From JABDBE01 sp049585795 (lineage in GTDB: Bacteria; Acidobacteriota; Terriglobia; Terriglobales; Acidobacteriaceae), in contig JBAVAQ010000019.1 of assembly GCA_049585795.1 (NCBI GenBank), positions 1-64,000 on the forward strand: a stretch of DNA of 64,000 nt, in the 5' to 3' direction. The position numbers and the translations under genes were made by a program. This document shows positions 9,278-17,031 of the stretch, in pieces. Every line of letters begins with the position of its first letter. Positions within the stretch are counted from its first letter, which is position 1. The notes beneath the pieces were generated by a model. It searched no databases and was not told the origin of the DNA. It saw only the letters and a list, made by a program, of their open reading frames with translations.

Positions 9278-9654
9278 GATTCGACTCCTCTCGTTTTTCT
9301 CAAAGATCGTCCTTTTCGCCACACGCCTCAGATGAGATCATATGCGATCGAGGAGAAGTCATGTCACGAGAACAGAAAGTCGCTGTGGTCGAAGCCTATT
9401 TGGACTGCTTTGCAACAAAGGACTTGTCCAAGGTGTCCTTTGCGGAAGAGGTAACATTCGAAGGGCCGCGCATGCCAAATTGACGGGGCGTGCAACCATA
9501 CTCGGATTCCTTACGCAAATTCTCCCCGCGGTCAAGGGTATTCAGTTAAAGCAGCACATCGTCGAGGGAGATTACGTTGCAACCATCTTCGACATGGAGA
9601 CTGTTAATGGAGTGGATCACGTTTTTGACCGGATTCACATCGTAGATGGACAGA

Positions 9655-11352
9655 TTAACCCGCATTATTCGTGAATGTGAAGAGATGGGAAGACAAAAGA
9701 AGCCTCCTCTGTTACAAACATGTTGACTAGACAATGTTTGAGCAACAAAAAAGGCTTCCTTAATGTCAGACGATAGCACAACACAGTGTTTGTTGTTCCC
9801 AGGAATTTTTCGCAAGCCAATCGTTGCCCAGTTCGATCAGCGCGAGGGGAGTTCCGACGGCGGGGCTCTGCTGCTGAAGGCCGCGGATCGACACTATGGG
9901 TTGGTGGCTGGACTGAGTTCCTGCCTTCGAGATGATCGGCAAGCGGGCAAGGTCGATCATTCGTTGCGCGAGTTGGTGGCGCAGCGAGTGTTTGCGATCG
10001 CCTGCGGCTACCCGGACGCCAACGATTCAGCCCGCCTGTCCGAGGATCCGGTTCACAAACTACTTCTGGATCGCGATCCGATCGAGGGTCGCGCTCTGGC
10101 TTCGCAGCCGACGTTGTCGCGTTTCGAGAACGGAGTTGGGGTAAAGGAACTTTATCGTTCGGGCGAGTTCCTGGCCGAGAGTGTGATCCGGCGTCACGCC
10201 AAGCGGCTGCGTCATCGCACTTATCGCGTCACCATCGATCTGGACCCGACCGACGATCCCACGCACGGCGCGCAGCAGTTGTCGTTCTTCAACGGACATT
10301 ACGACACCTGGTGCTACCTGCCGGTGATGGGTTTTGTCAGCTTCAACGACGAAGCCGAACAGTATCTCTGCGCCGCGGTGTTACGGCCCGGCAACGTGAG
10401 CGCAGCGGCGGGAGCAGTTGGCCTCCTGCGGCGTTTGGTGAGGATGATTCGTCACTCTCTTTCTGGAGTACAGATTCGGGTACGCCTGGATGGCGGTTTT
10501 GCGCATCCTGCCGTGCTGGAGTTTCTGGACGCCCAGCCGAATCTGGAATATGTAGTCGCGATGGCCAAGAATACATTGTTGAAGCGCGTGGTCGAAAGCG
10601 GAATGCGGCGAGCGCGCCAGCTCTCGCGGCGCAGCGGAAAGACCGAACATATTTACGGGGAAGTCCGCTACAAGGCCGGGAAGTGGCCAGGCCTGCGCCG
10701 CGTCATCATCAAAGCCGAGGTTGTCCGCGCTCCCGATAAGGACCCCAAAGACAATCCCCGGTTTGTCATCACCAACATGAAACAGAGCCCGCAATGGATT
10801 TACGAACGGGTCTACTGCCAGCGCGGGGACATCGAAAATCGCATAAAAGAATTGCACGAGCTCGAGATCGACCGCACCAGTTGCAGCAGCTTCTGGGCCA
10901 ACCAGTTTCGCGTCCTACTCACCGCCGCGGCATACGTGCTAATGCAGGAGTTGCGCTTGCGCGCTGCCGGCACCGCTTGTGCCCGCGCCCAAGTTGGCAC
11001 GCTGCGCGAACGATTGCTGAAGCTAGGCGCTCGGGTCTTGGTCTCGGTAAGACGCGTCGTCGTCCATCTGCCCGCTTCCTTCCCGTTTCTACCCGCCTTC
11101 CGTCGTGTGGCTCTGGCGCTCGCCGCGGCAACCGGCTAAATCCCTTTTCCGGTTTACCCGCTCAACCCAATTCCACACCGACGACGGTTACGGCGCCCCC
11201 TGTCTCTCCATCCAGCAACTTGAACATCCCTATCTTGGAACTCTTCGATCCCTTTGCTCCTTTGCCCGACCAACCCCAACTATCGGGATTTACAACCCAC
11301 TTCGCACCAATGACTGGGCGCTGGCGACGCCTTCACGAATAATGCGGGTTAA
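9655..11352. mobile_element. IS1380-family insertion sequence, complete
   Basis: The perfect 17-bp terminal inverted repeats CCCGCATTATTCGTGAA (9659-9675) and its complement (11332-11348) are bordered on both sides by TTAA (9655-9658 and 11349-11352), read as a 4-bp target duplication. The element proper is 1690 bp and carries one intact transposase gene. It has inserted into the SnoaL/NTF2-like gene. Sharp ends and an uninterrupted transposase suggest recent arrival. Confidence 0.92.
9763..11139 (+). CDS. IS1380-family DDE transposase
   Basis: This 458-residue intact transposase has the usual length for IS1380. The DDE residues are seen as DLDPTDDPTHG (first Asp), the strand VRLDGGFA (second Asp), and the YxxRGDIENRIKEL signature with the catalytic Glu (YCQRGDIENRIKELHEL). 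It lies about 100 bp inside the left inverted repeat and ends about 190 bp before the right one. It catalyses cut-and-paste movement of its own element. Nothing in the reading frame suggests inactivation. Confidence 0.93.
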   Translation: MSDDSTTQCLLFPGIFRKPIVAQFDQREGSSDGGALLLKAADRHYGLVAGLSSCLRDDRQAGKVDHSLRELVAQRVFAIACGYPDANDSARLSEDPVHKLLLDRDPIEGRALASQPTLSRFENGVGVKELYRSGEFLAESVIRRHAKRLRHRTYRVTIDLDPTDDPTHGAQQLSFFNGHYDTWCYLPVMGFVSFNDEAEQYLCAAVLRPGNVSAAAGAVGLLRRLVRMIRHSLSGVQIRVRLDGGFAHPAVLEFLDAQPNLEYVVAMAKNTLLKRVVESGMRRARQLSRRSGKTEHIYGEVRYKAGKWPGLRRVIIKAEVVRAPDKDPKDNPRFVITNMKQSPQWIYERVYCQRGDIENRIKELHELEIDRTSCSSFWANQFRVLLTAAAYVLMQELRLRAAGTACARAQVGTLRERLLKLGARVLVSVRRVVVHLPASFPFLPAFRRVALALAAATG

Positions 11353-11477
11353 GTCGATACATGCGTTCTATTACCCGGAGCAGCCGCCTCAGGGACAAAC
11401 CTAGTCGGCGGACTCTGCTGTCAAAGCCCAGTCTCATCGAAATCTGGAAACGCGCCGAGCGTTCCATAAAGGGTTCT

Positions 11478-13247
11478 TTAAAGATCTAGAGTGACACCCG
11501 CGTTGGGCTGGGAACAGCATACGAGCACGTTCCCCGGAGCGGGCCTCTCCAGCGGCTCAGGGTTATAAGTAATCGATCCGTCAATCAGACCAGTCATGCA
11601 GGTATGACAGACTCCAATCCGGCACGACCATCTGACCGGAACATCGCACGCTTCCGCCAGTTCAAGCAAACTGGCAAACTTATGATCCCAAGCGGCGGTA
11701 ATCCCGCTACGCGCGAATGAAACCGGGGGGCCAGATCCGGCCGGCCCTTGTGGCAGGTGAGGAGTGTGAGCAACCTGCGCCATACCAGGGGTAATGGCCT
11801 CGAGAGAACCGAAGATTTCCGTGTGCACATTCCCGGCGAGCACACCCCAGTTTCGCAGCCCATCGCTCATGTTCTGCAAGAACGAAGACGGGCCACACAG
11901 ATAGAAGTCACTATTCTCTGATACGCCAATTCTCTCCAGCAAAACTTCGTCAATGTGCCCGGGAGCATCGAAGTCTGCCCCAACGTGGTCGATGGCAGCG
12001 GGCCTGCTGTACACGATGTATCCTCGTCCGCGAGAGAGCTGTTTCAGTAATGAACGCGATTCTTCCGCAAATGGATGCTCGACGCTGTTGCGCGCTCCAT
12101 AGATCCACCAGATTTCTCGTTGCGATCGTTCGGCGGCGAGTGCGTGCAGCATCGACATCACGGGCGTTGCGCCCACTCCAGCGCTCAGCAGAACCACAGA
12201 ACTCTGGCCGGGACGCAGAGTAAAGCTTCCTCGCGGCGCGCTAACCTCCAATACATCTCCTTCTCGCGCGCGGTTGCACAGAAATGAACTTCCAATCCCA
12301 TTCAATTCGCTCTTAACGCTGATGCGGAAATGGTCGGCTGCCGGCAGATCAGACAGTGAATAGCTGCGAAGAACCGGCGCTTTGCCCGGATCCTTGTCCG
12401 GATCAATGAGCAGCCGCAAAACAACGAATTGACCCGCCTCGCAGAGGGGAAGAGGCTGCCCATCGACTGGCTCCAGAATGAAGGAAGTTACGCTATCGCT
12501 TTCCTTATTGATACGCGCGACTCGCATCTGTCGAAAGCTGGGCCATGCTGGCGCTGGTTCTTCATTTGCGAGTCCCGGATTTCCCGCATTAGTTGTAGGG
12601 CTCAATTCCTGTTGGAGCATTGCCTGGAACGAACCCTGCCAACCTTTGCTGAGTGCAGAAACCCGCAGCGCTCGTTCCAGTTGTTCGCGAGAGGCTCCTG
12701 GCAAATACAAGAGACCATCAGTGTCGGCCACCGTGATTTTTTCTGGACCGTCAGCAATTTTTACGACTTCATCGCCGGCGCCAACTTCTCCTTCCTGCAA
12801 CACGCGAAAGTAGAATCCTGGTCTGTGATGGGCTACGAGCAGCGCTGGCATCCGAGGCTCGTTCATGCGGATGCCGACGCGGTAGCACGTTACGCGTGGC
12901 TGCGATACTTCAAATATCGCACCACCGATGCGGTATCGATCGCCGATGCAAACCTCGTTGTCGGGAAGTCCATCGACGGTGAAGTTTTCTCCGAACTGGC
13001 CGTAGATGAAGTCATTCCGCCCGAGAAAGTGCTCCCAGTAATGGTACGAGTCCATCTGATAAACAAAAACGGCGCGCTGCTCTCCACCATGACCGGCGAG
13101 ATCGGCTTGTGCATCACCATCGATATCCAGCTTGCGCACCATTCGGCGTCCCGTAACCGGAGATTTCCAGACTGCGGTTCGGACAGTTTTGCCGTTCCAC
13201 GTCACGTCGCGCGGCAGACCGACATTTACTGAGAGCAATCGGGGCAT
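11478..13247 (-). CDS. MOSC / flavodoxin-reductase / 2Fe-2S ferredoxin fusion protein
   Basis: This 589-residue soluble protein has four parts. Residues 1-165 are a YiiM-like MOSC domain (GHGGEQRAVFVYQ, FGENFTVDG, CYRVGIRM with a candidate Mo-ligand Cys). Residues about 235-340 are an FAD-binding barrel (LRSYSLSD), and about 345-465 an NAD-binding domain (SAGVGATPVMSML, FYLCGPSSFL). Residues 505-589 are a plant-type 2Fe-2S domain (SCRIGVCHTCMTG, then VCCSQP). Electrons should pass from NAD(P)H through FAD and Fe-S to a molybdenum centre or a bound partner. MOSC proteins of this kind detoxify N-hydroxylated compounds such as 6-hydroxylaminopurine, so that role is possible. It follows the SDR gene by 46 bp in an apparent operon. 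Confidence 0.85.
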   Translation of the reverse strand: MPRLLSVNVGLPRDVTWNGKTVRTAVWKSPVTGRRMVRKLDIDGDAQADLAGHGGEQRAVFVYQMDSYHYWEHFLGRNDFIYGQFGENFTVDGLPDNEVCIGDRYRIGGAIFEVSQPRVTCYRVGIRMNEPRMPALLVAHHRPGFYFRVLQEGEVGAGDEVVKIADGPEKITVADTDGLLYLPGASREQLERALRVSALSKGWQGSFQAMLQQELSPTTNAGNPGLANEEPAPAWPSFRQMRVARINKESDSVTSFILEPVDGQPLPLCEAGQFVVLRLLIDPDKDPGKAPVLRSYSLSDLPAADHFRISVKSELNGIGSSFLCNRAREGDVLEVSAPRGSFTLRPGQSSVVLLSAGVGATPVMSMLHALAAERSQREIWWIYGARNSVEHPFAEESRSLLKQLSRGRGYIVYSRPAAIDHVGADFDAPGHIDEVLLERIGVSENSDFYLCGPSSFLQNMSDGLRNWGVLAGNVHTEIFGSLEAITPGMAQVAHTPHLPQGPAGSGPPVSFARSGITAAWDHKFASLLELAEACDVPVRWSCRIGVCHTCMTGLIDGSITYNPEPLERPAPGNVLVCCSQPNAGVTLDL

Positions 13248-13293
13248 TCGTACCTCGTCGAAGTCCAGCGTCTGGTTAGCATCCTTTTATTTC

Positions 13294-14004
13294 TTACCAA
13301 TGACGAGCCGGAGCCGCACCATCCACATGGAGAATCTCTCCGTTCACATGACCTGCCTGTACCAAATAAAGAACGGCATCGACAACATCCTTTACCGTCG
13401 CCCTTTTTATGGTCGGCTGCAACCTCGAGTCGTTGGGATCATTGCGGTGCATTGCTGTATCCACTTCGCCGGGGGCTACGGCATTAAAGCGGATGCCGTC
13501 TTTTGCATACTCGATTGCGAGATTCTGGGTTGCTGAATTCAAGCCACCCTTCGTAATCATCGAAATCGAACCATTTTCGCCGGCGATTGGACGATCGGCA
13601 AGTGCCGCGGTGATGCTCACAACGCACCCCGATTTCTGTTTAAGCATCTCTTTTACAGTGCGCTGAGTGATGTAGAAGAATCCGAGCAGATTAGTGGAGA
13701 CCAGGGCGTGGAAGTCGTCGGTAGTAAAGTCAGTGAAAGGCTTGGTCAGAAAGATGCCGGCGTTATTCACTAAAACATCGATGTTTCCGAAGTTGTTGAT
13801 TGCGGCCTGGACAGCATCAGCGGCAGTTTGCTCTTTCCCGATATCGCCATTGAGGAGAACCAGGCTATCTGAAGTAGTGAACTTTCGATTGGCATCACGA
13901 GAGGTTGCGACGACGTTATAACCATCTTTCAGAAACCCCTCGACTAAACCCGCGCCAATACCTCCCGATGCCCCAGTGATGATTGCTGTTTTCTTGGCCG
14001 ACAT
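13294..14004 (-). CDS. SDR-family oxidoreductase lacking the usual catalytic Tyr
   Basis: The protein has 236 residues with a Rossmann fold: TGASGGIG (residues 10-17) binds NAD(P), VNNAG is near residue 80, and GDI near 53. The active-site region reads SISMITKGGLN: Lys152 is present, but the Tyr four residues before it is Ser148. A subgroup of SDRs with SMxTKGGL exists, so this may be natural; it should alter or remove ordinary dehydrogenase chemistry. It sits 70 bp after the alpha/beta hydrolase and just before the MOSC fusion, all on the minus strand. Confidence 0.85.
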   Translation of the reverse strand: MSAKKTAIITGASGGIGAGLVEGFLKDGYNVVATSRDANRKFTTSDSLVLLNGDIGKEQTAADAVQAAINNFGNIDVLVNNAGIFLTKPFTDFTTDDFHALVSTNLLGFFYITQRTVKEMLKQKSGCVVSITAALADRPIAGENGSISMITKGGLNSATQNLAIEYAKDGIRFNAVAPGEVDTAMHRNDPNDSRLQPTIKRATVKDVVDAVLYLVQAGHVNGEILHVDGAAPARHW

Positions 14005-14074
14005 AAATAACCTTTCGTCTTAAACGCTCTCACCGAATACCAGAAGCTGCTCCACCCACCCTCTCAAAGCGGCT

Positions 14075-14965
14075 TCATCCCGCCCGCCGAGCGTCGAACT
14101 CCTCGCGTGAAGAACCGACGAAACCTTGCACCAATGCGGCGATTTCGTCTGCGGCGGTGTCCAAGGCGAAGTGGCCGCCATCGACGATGTAAACTTCGGC
14201 TTTGGGGACATCGCGCCGATAGGACTCTGGCTCGGAGGGGTCGAACGAAGACTCATACTTACCCCAGACCACCAGGAGGCGCGGCTGTTTCTCGCGCATC
14301 CATGCTTGCCATTTCGGGTAGGCGTCCACATTGGTGCGATAGTCGTAGAACAAATCGCTTTGAATCTCGGCCTGGTCCGGCTGATTCAGAAAATAGAATT
14401 CATCCTTCCACAGATCCGGGTCGTGGCGTTCCACGTCAGGATCGTTTCCTACATGGCGTGCACGTGTGGTCTCGAGCGATAAAAGATTCGTGCGTAGTGC
14501 GCTCTCGTTTGCCGCCCGATCTGCCCAGAAGGCTCTCCGAGTTTTCCAATTTGCTCCCAGGCCTTCGTTGTGGGCCACCGCATCTTGAACGATGAGAGCG
14601 TCGACGCGCTCTGGGTGAGCCAAGACCATGCGAAAGCCTACCGGCCCACCATAGTCCTGCATGTAGAGCGTGTAATGCGATAGTCCGAGCGCTTCTGTGA
14701 AGTGATTCATGATTTCCGCGATGTGATCGAAGGTGTACGCGAATTTTTTCGGGTCCGGCCAGTCGCTGTGACCGAAGCCAGGGTAATCGGGCGCGACAAG
14801 GTGATAGTGATCGGAAAGACGGGCGAACAACGGTTCGAACATTCGTGACGAAGACGGAAGTCCGTGCAGCAGCAGAAGCGTCGGTGCGTCCTTCGGACCG
14901 GACTCTCTGTAGAAGATTGACAGCCCATCGATCTGCGCGGTGCGATAAAAAGGCCGATACTTCAT
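14075..14965 (-). CDS. Alpha/beta hydrolase of the haloalkane dehalogenase/epoxide hydrolase type
   Basis: The protein has 296 residues. The oxyanion region is LLHGLPSSSRMF, and the nucleophile elbow is MQDYGG with Asp104 in place of Ser, as in haloalkane dehalogenases and epoxide hydrolases. The late His is in GGHFALD (about 265), and a cap domain lies between. The substrate could be a halogenated compound, an epoxide or an ester-like small molecule. GGAGAGGAACAAACC stands just before the ATG. It is the first full-size gene of a minus-strand run (hydrolase, SDR, MOSC fusion) and lies about 280 bp from the strong regulon site at 15248. Confidence 0.85.
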   Translation of the reverse strand: MKYRPFYRTAQIDGLSIFYRESGPKDAPTLLLLHGLPSSSRMFEPLFARLSDHYHLVAPDYPGFGHSDWPDPKKFAYTFDHIAEIMNHFTEALGLSHYTLYMQDYGGPVGFRMVLAHPERVDALIVQDAVAHNEGLGANWKTRRAFWADRAANESALRTNLLSLETTRARHVGNDPDVERHDPDLWKDEFYFLNQPDQAEIQSDLFYDYRTNVDAYPKWQAWMREKQPRLLVVWGKYESSFDPSEPESYRRDVPKAEVYIVDGGHFALDTAADEIAALVQGFVGSSREEFDARRAG

Positions 14966-15116
14966 GGTTTGTTCCTCTCCTTGCTTCTGGACCTCGGATC
15001 CTTTTGCTGGAGTACCGAAGCCCGGGATCTACCAGCCAAGACGACACCCGGATCACCTTGGCCGGAATAACAGACACCGAGGACGAGGAGATGCCGGCAT
15101 CGATCGAACTAGGAAC

Positions 15117-15170
15117 CTAAGCGGCTTTCTTTGCAGTGAGAAAGTTCACCATTAGTATTTTCATGTTCAT
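15117..15170 (-). CDS. Possible 17-residue peptide ORF
   Basis: An ATG at 15170 preceded by GGGAGA opens a short frame (MNMKILMVNFLTAKKAA) between the regulon site and the hydrolase gene. The site lies about 78 bp upstream of this ATG, as it does for other genes of the set, while the hydrolase start is 280 bp away. It could be a leader peptide, a small protein or chance. I recognise no family. Confidence 0.3.
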   Translation of the reverse strand: MNMKILMVNFLTAKKAA

Positions 15171-15247
15171 TCTCCCATTCCTGGTTGTGACGATTCCGAT
15201 TGAATTCTTTTGACGCGAGCCATCACACCAGAAGCTTGGGAAGCGCG

Positions 15248-15279
15248 CAATTGGACGATAGTATCGATACTTGGTATGC
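15248..15279 (-). promoter_or_regulatory. ATACTATCGTCCAATTG regulatory site
   Basis: Read on the minus strand, the site is GCATACCAAGTATCG followed by ATACTATCGTCCAATTG. The 17-base right part is identical to the one at 19736 and differs by one base from the one at 28594. It points toward the 15170 ORF and the hydrolase-SDR-MOSC genes. The FixJ gene starts 278 bp away on the other side. Confidence 0.65.
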
Positions 15280-15556
15280 ATCTCCTTCTGATCAGCACGT
15301 GGAGTTCATGCAGATTTAAGGACTTGACTTCTAACAACGTATGGGTTGGATAGAGTGTTGACGGGCCCCGACAGGGGAGACTCACTCCTGGCCTCGATGT
15401 CTCTTCCTCACGGGGCACACGAATCGCGCAGCTCGACCTCTCTTGATTTCCATCGGACTGTCGTTTTAGAATTTCCTTAACGGTGGGGCGTCATTTGTCA
15501 ATTGTGCGCAGGAAGTATGGGTTTAGCGCATGCACTTGGCCATGGAGTAACCGCCC

Positions 15557-16192
15557 ATGTCGCACGTAACGCCAATTGTCTTCGTTGTCGACGACGACGT
15601 CTCAGTGCGCGAATCACTGGAATCGCTGATCCGCTATGAAGGCTGGCAGACGGAGACATTCGCGTCCGCCCAAGAATTCCTCGACTACCCACGAGTTCAT
15701 GTTCCGAACTGCCTCGTACTTGATGTTTCTCTTCCGGGTCTTAACGGCCTAGACCTCCAAGCGCTCGTCGCCGGCGAACGGACGGATATGCCGATCATCT
15801 TCATCACGGGCTACGGCGATGTGCCCATGACAGTCCAAGCCATGAAGGCGGGGGCTGTCGAATTCTTGACCAAGCCATTCGATGATGACGCGCTGTTGGC
15901 CGCCATCCGGGCAGCCCTAGAACGTAGCCAAGTTGCTCTTAGCCTGCAGGCGGAGATGCGGGTACTCCGGGACCGTTACGCGTCACTATCACAGCGCGAA
16001 CGGCAGGTTATGGTGTTGGTGGTCTCCGGCTTGTTGAATAAACAAGTCGGTGGGGAGCTCGGTATCAGCGAGATCACGGTGAAGGCGCACCGAGGCAAGG
16101 TGATGCAGAAGATGAAGGCCGATTCTCTTGCCGACTTAGTAAGAATGGCCGCGAGGCTCCGCCCCGCACCCGCAACGGTTTCGGCGGCGTAA
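15557..16192 (+). CDS. FixJ-family response regulator
   Basis: The protein has 211 residues. The receiver domain has VVDDD (residues 10-14), the phosphorylated Asp56 in LVLDVSLPG and Lys106 in FLTKPF. The C-terminal LuxR-type helix-turn-helix reads LSQRERQVMVLVVSGLLNKQ and LGISEITVKAHRGKVMQKM. It should bind DNA as a phosphorylated dimer. The cognate kinase is probably the PAS kinase at 17032, separated by the MEDS gene. It lies between the strong regulon sites at 15248 and 19736, which makes it the best candidate regulator of that motif (inference). Confidence 0.92.
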   Translation: MSHVTPIVFVVDDDVSVRESLESLIRYEGWQTETFASAQEFLDYPRVHVPNCLVLDVSLPGLNGLDLQALVAGERTDMPIIFITGYGDVPMTVQAMKAGAVEFLTKPFDDDALLAAIRAALERSQVALSLQAEMRVLRDRYASLSQRERQVMVLVVSGLLNKQVGGELGISEITVKAHRGKVMQKMKADSLADLVRMAARLRPAPATVSAA

Positions 16193-16373
16193 TGGCCGTC
16201 TTCACCGTCGTAGTTATTCGTAAAGACGCGGAATTCGCAAACCGCGTCCCTCAAGTATTTTACCGCAGTAGGGCGAGCTGGTCCTGAAACCGGGTGGACA
16301 AGATGAACCGGCTGGTCAGCCACGGCAGCATAAAAACCTGCGGTGCGGGCGACGCTTATGGGAGGAGAACAGC

Positions 16374-17030
16374 ATGAAGAAGACCGCAGCACCGATTTCC
16401 CTAGCAGGCTCCCAGCTCGGCGAAGTACGTCATGTGTGCGCATTTTTCAATAGCGACGACGAAGAGTATCGCGTGCTGCTTCCGTTCATTAAGGACGGGT
16501 TCGAGTGTGGCGACAAGGCGGTTCACGTCGTGAACCCGAATCAACGTCATGACCATCTGCAACGCTTGACCGCTGCCGGAATCGACCCAGCGGCTGCCGA
16601 GCAGAGTGGACAACTAGAGGTTCGGATCAACACCGAAGCGTACATCCGAGACGGGCGTTTCGATCAGGATCGGATGCTGGCAGCGTTCGAGCAGATGGCT
16701 AGCGGCAACGCCACGGGAGGGTTCCCGCTGAGCCGCATCTGCTGCCGCATGGATTGGGTGGTTGGAGAGCGATCGTACGTTGACGACGTCGTAGAGTTCG
16801 AATCGCGGGTAAATGATATATGGCGTCGCCACGACGACGCCGTGATTTGCACCTACCATCTCGGCCAATTTGGAGGCGACACGGTGATCGACATCATGCG
16901 GACACATCCGATGATCATCATCGGTGGCCTCCTGCACCGGAATCCGTTCTACGTGCCGCCCGAGGAATTCCTGCGCGAGGTCCGCCAACGTCGGGCCATG
17001 CGGCCTTCCTCGTCCTCTACGGCTGCCTGA
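16374..17030 (+). CDS. MEDS-domain sensory protein (DcmR-like)
   Basis: The start follows GGGAGGAGAACAGC. The 218 residues fit the MEDS domain (PF14417) almost end to end: RHVCAFFNSDDEEYRVLLPF, GDKAVHVVNPNQRHDH, then GGFPLSRICCRMDW and VICTYHLGQFGG with HPMIIIGG near the end. MEDS domains occur in DcmR and in anti-sigma or kinase partners and are thought to bind small hydrocarbon-like ligands. Its stop overlaps the start region of the kinase gene (TGATATG), so the two are almost certainly co-translated, and it may be the input module of this signalling set. Confidence 0.85.
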   Translation: MKKTAAPISLAGSQLGEVRHVCAFFNSDDEEYRVLLPFIKDGFECGDKAVHVVNPNQRHDHLQRLTAAGIDPAAAEQSGQLEVRINTEAYIRDGRFDQDRMLAAFEQMASGNATGGFPLSRICCRMDWVVGERSYVDDVVEFESRVNDIWRRHDDAVICTYHLGQFGGDTVIDIMRTHPMIIIGGLLHRNPFYVPPEEFLREVRQRRAMRPSSSSTAA

Positions 17031-17031
17031 T

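Larger units (their letters stand above)
9361..11404 (+). pseudogene. SnoaL/NTF2-like gene, frameshifted and interrupted by an IS1380 element
   Basis: The first part (SREQKVAVVEAYLDCFATKD) starts after GAGGAG and reaches TFEGPRMPN before a stop. One base is missing at about 9477, and the next frame continues with KLTGRATILGFLTQILPAVK and DHVFDRIHIVDGQI. There the IS element begins. After it, at 11349, the same frame resumes as KSIHAFYYPEQPPQGQT and stops at 11404. Removing the element and one TTAA restores the frame exactly. The family is a small cone-shaped fold used by many enzymes and binding proteins; no function can be assigned. Confidence 0.8.

Noticed and set aside
11128..11153. AACCGG...CCGGTT hairpin near the end of the IS element
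   Set aside because: Only six-base arms with a 14-base loop inside the element; it may be chance.
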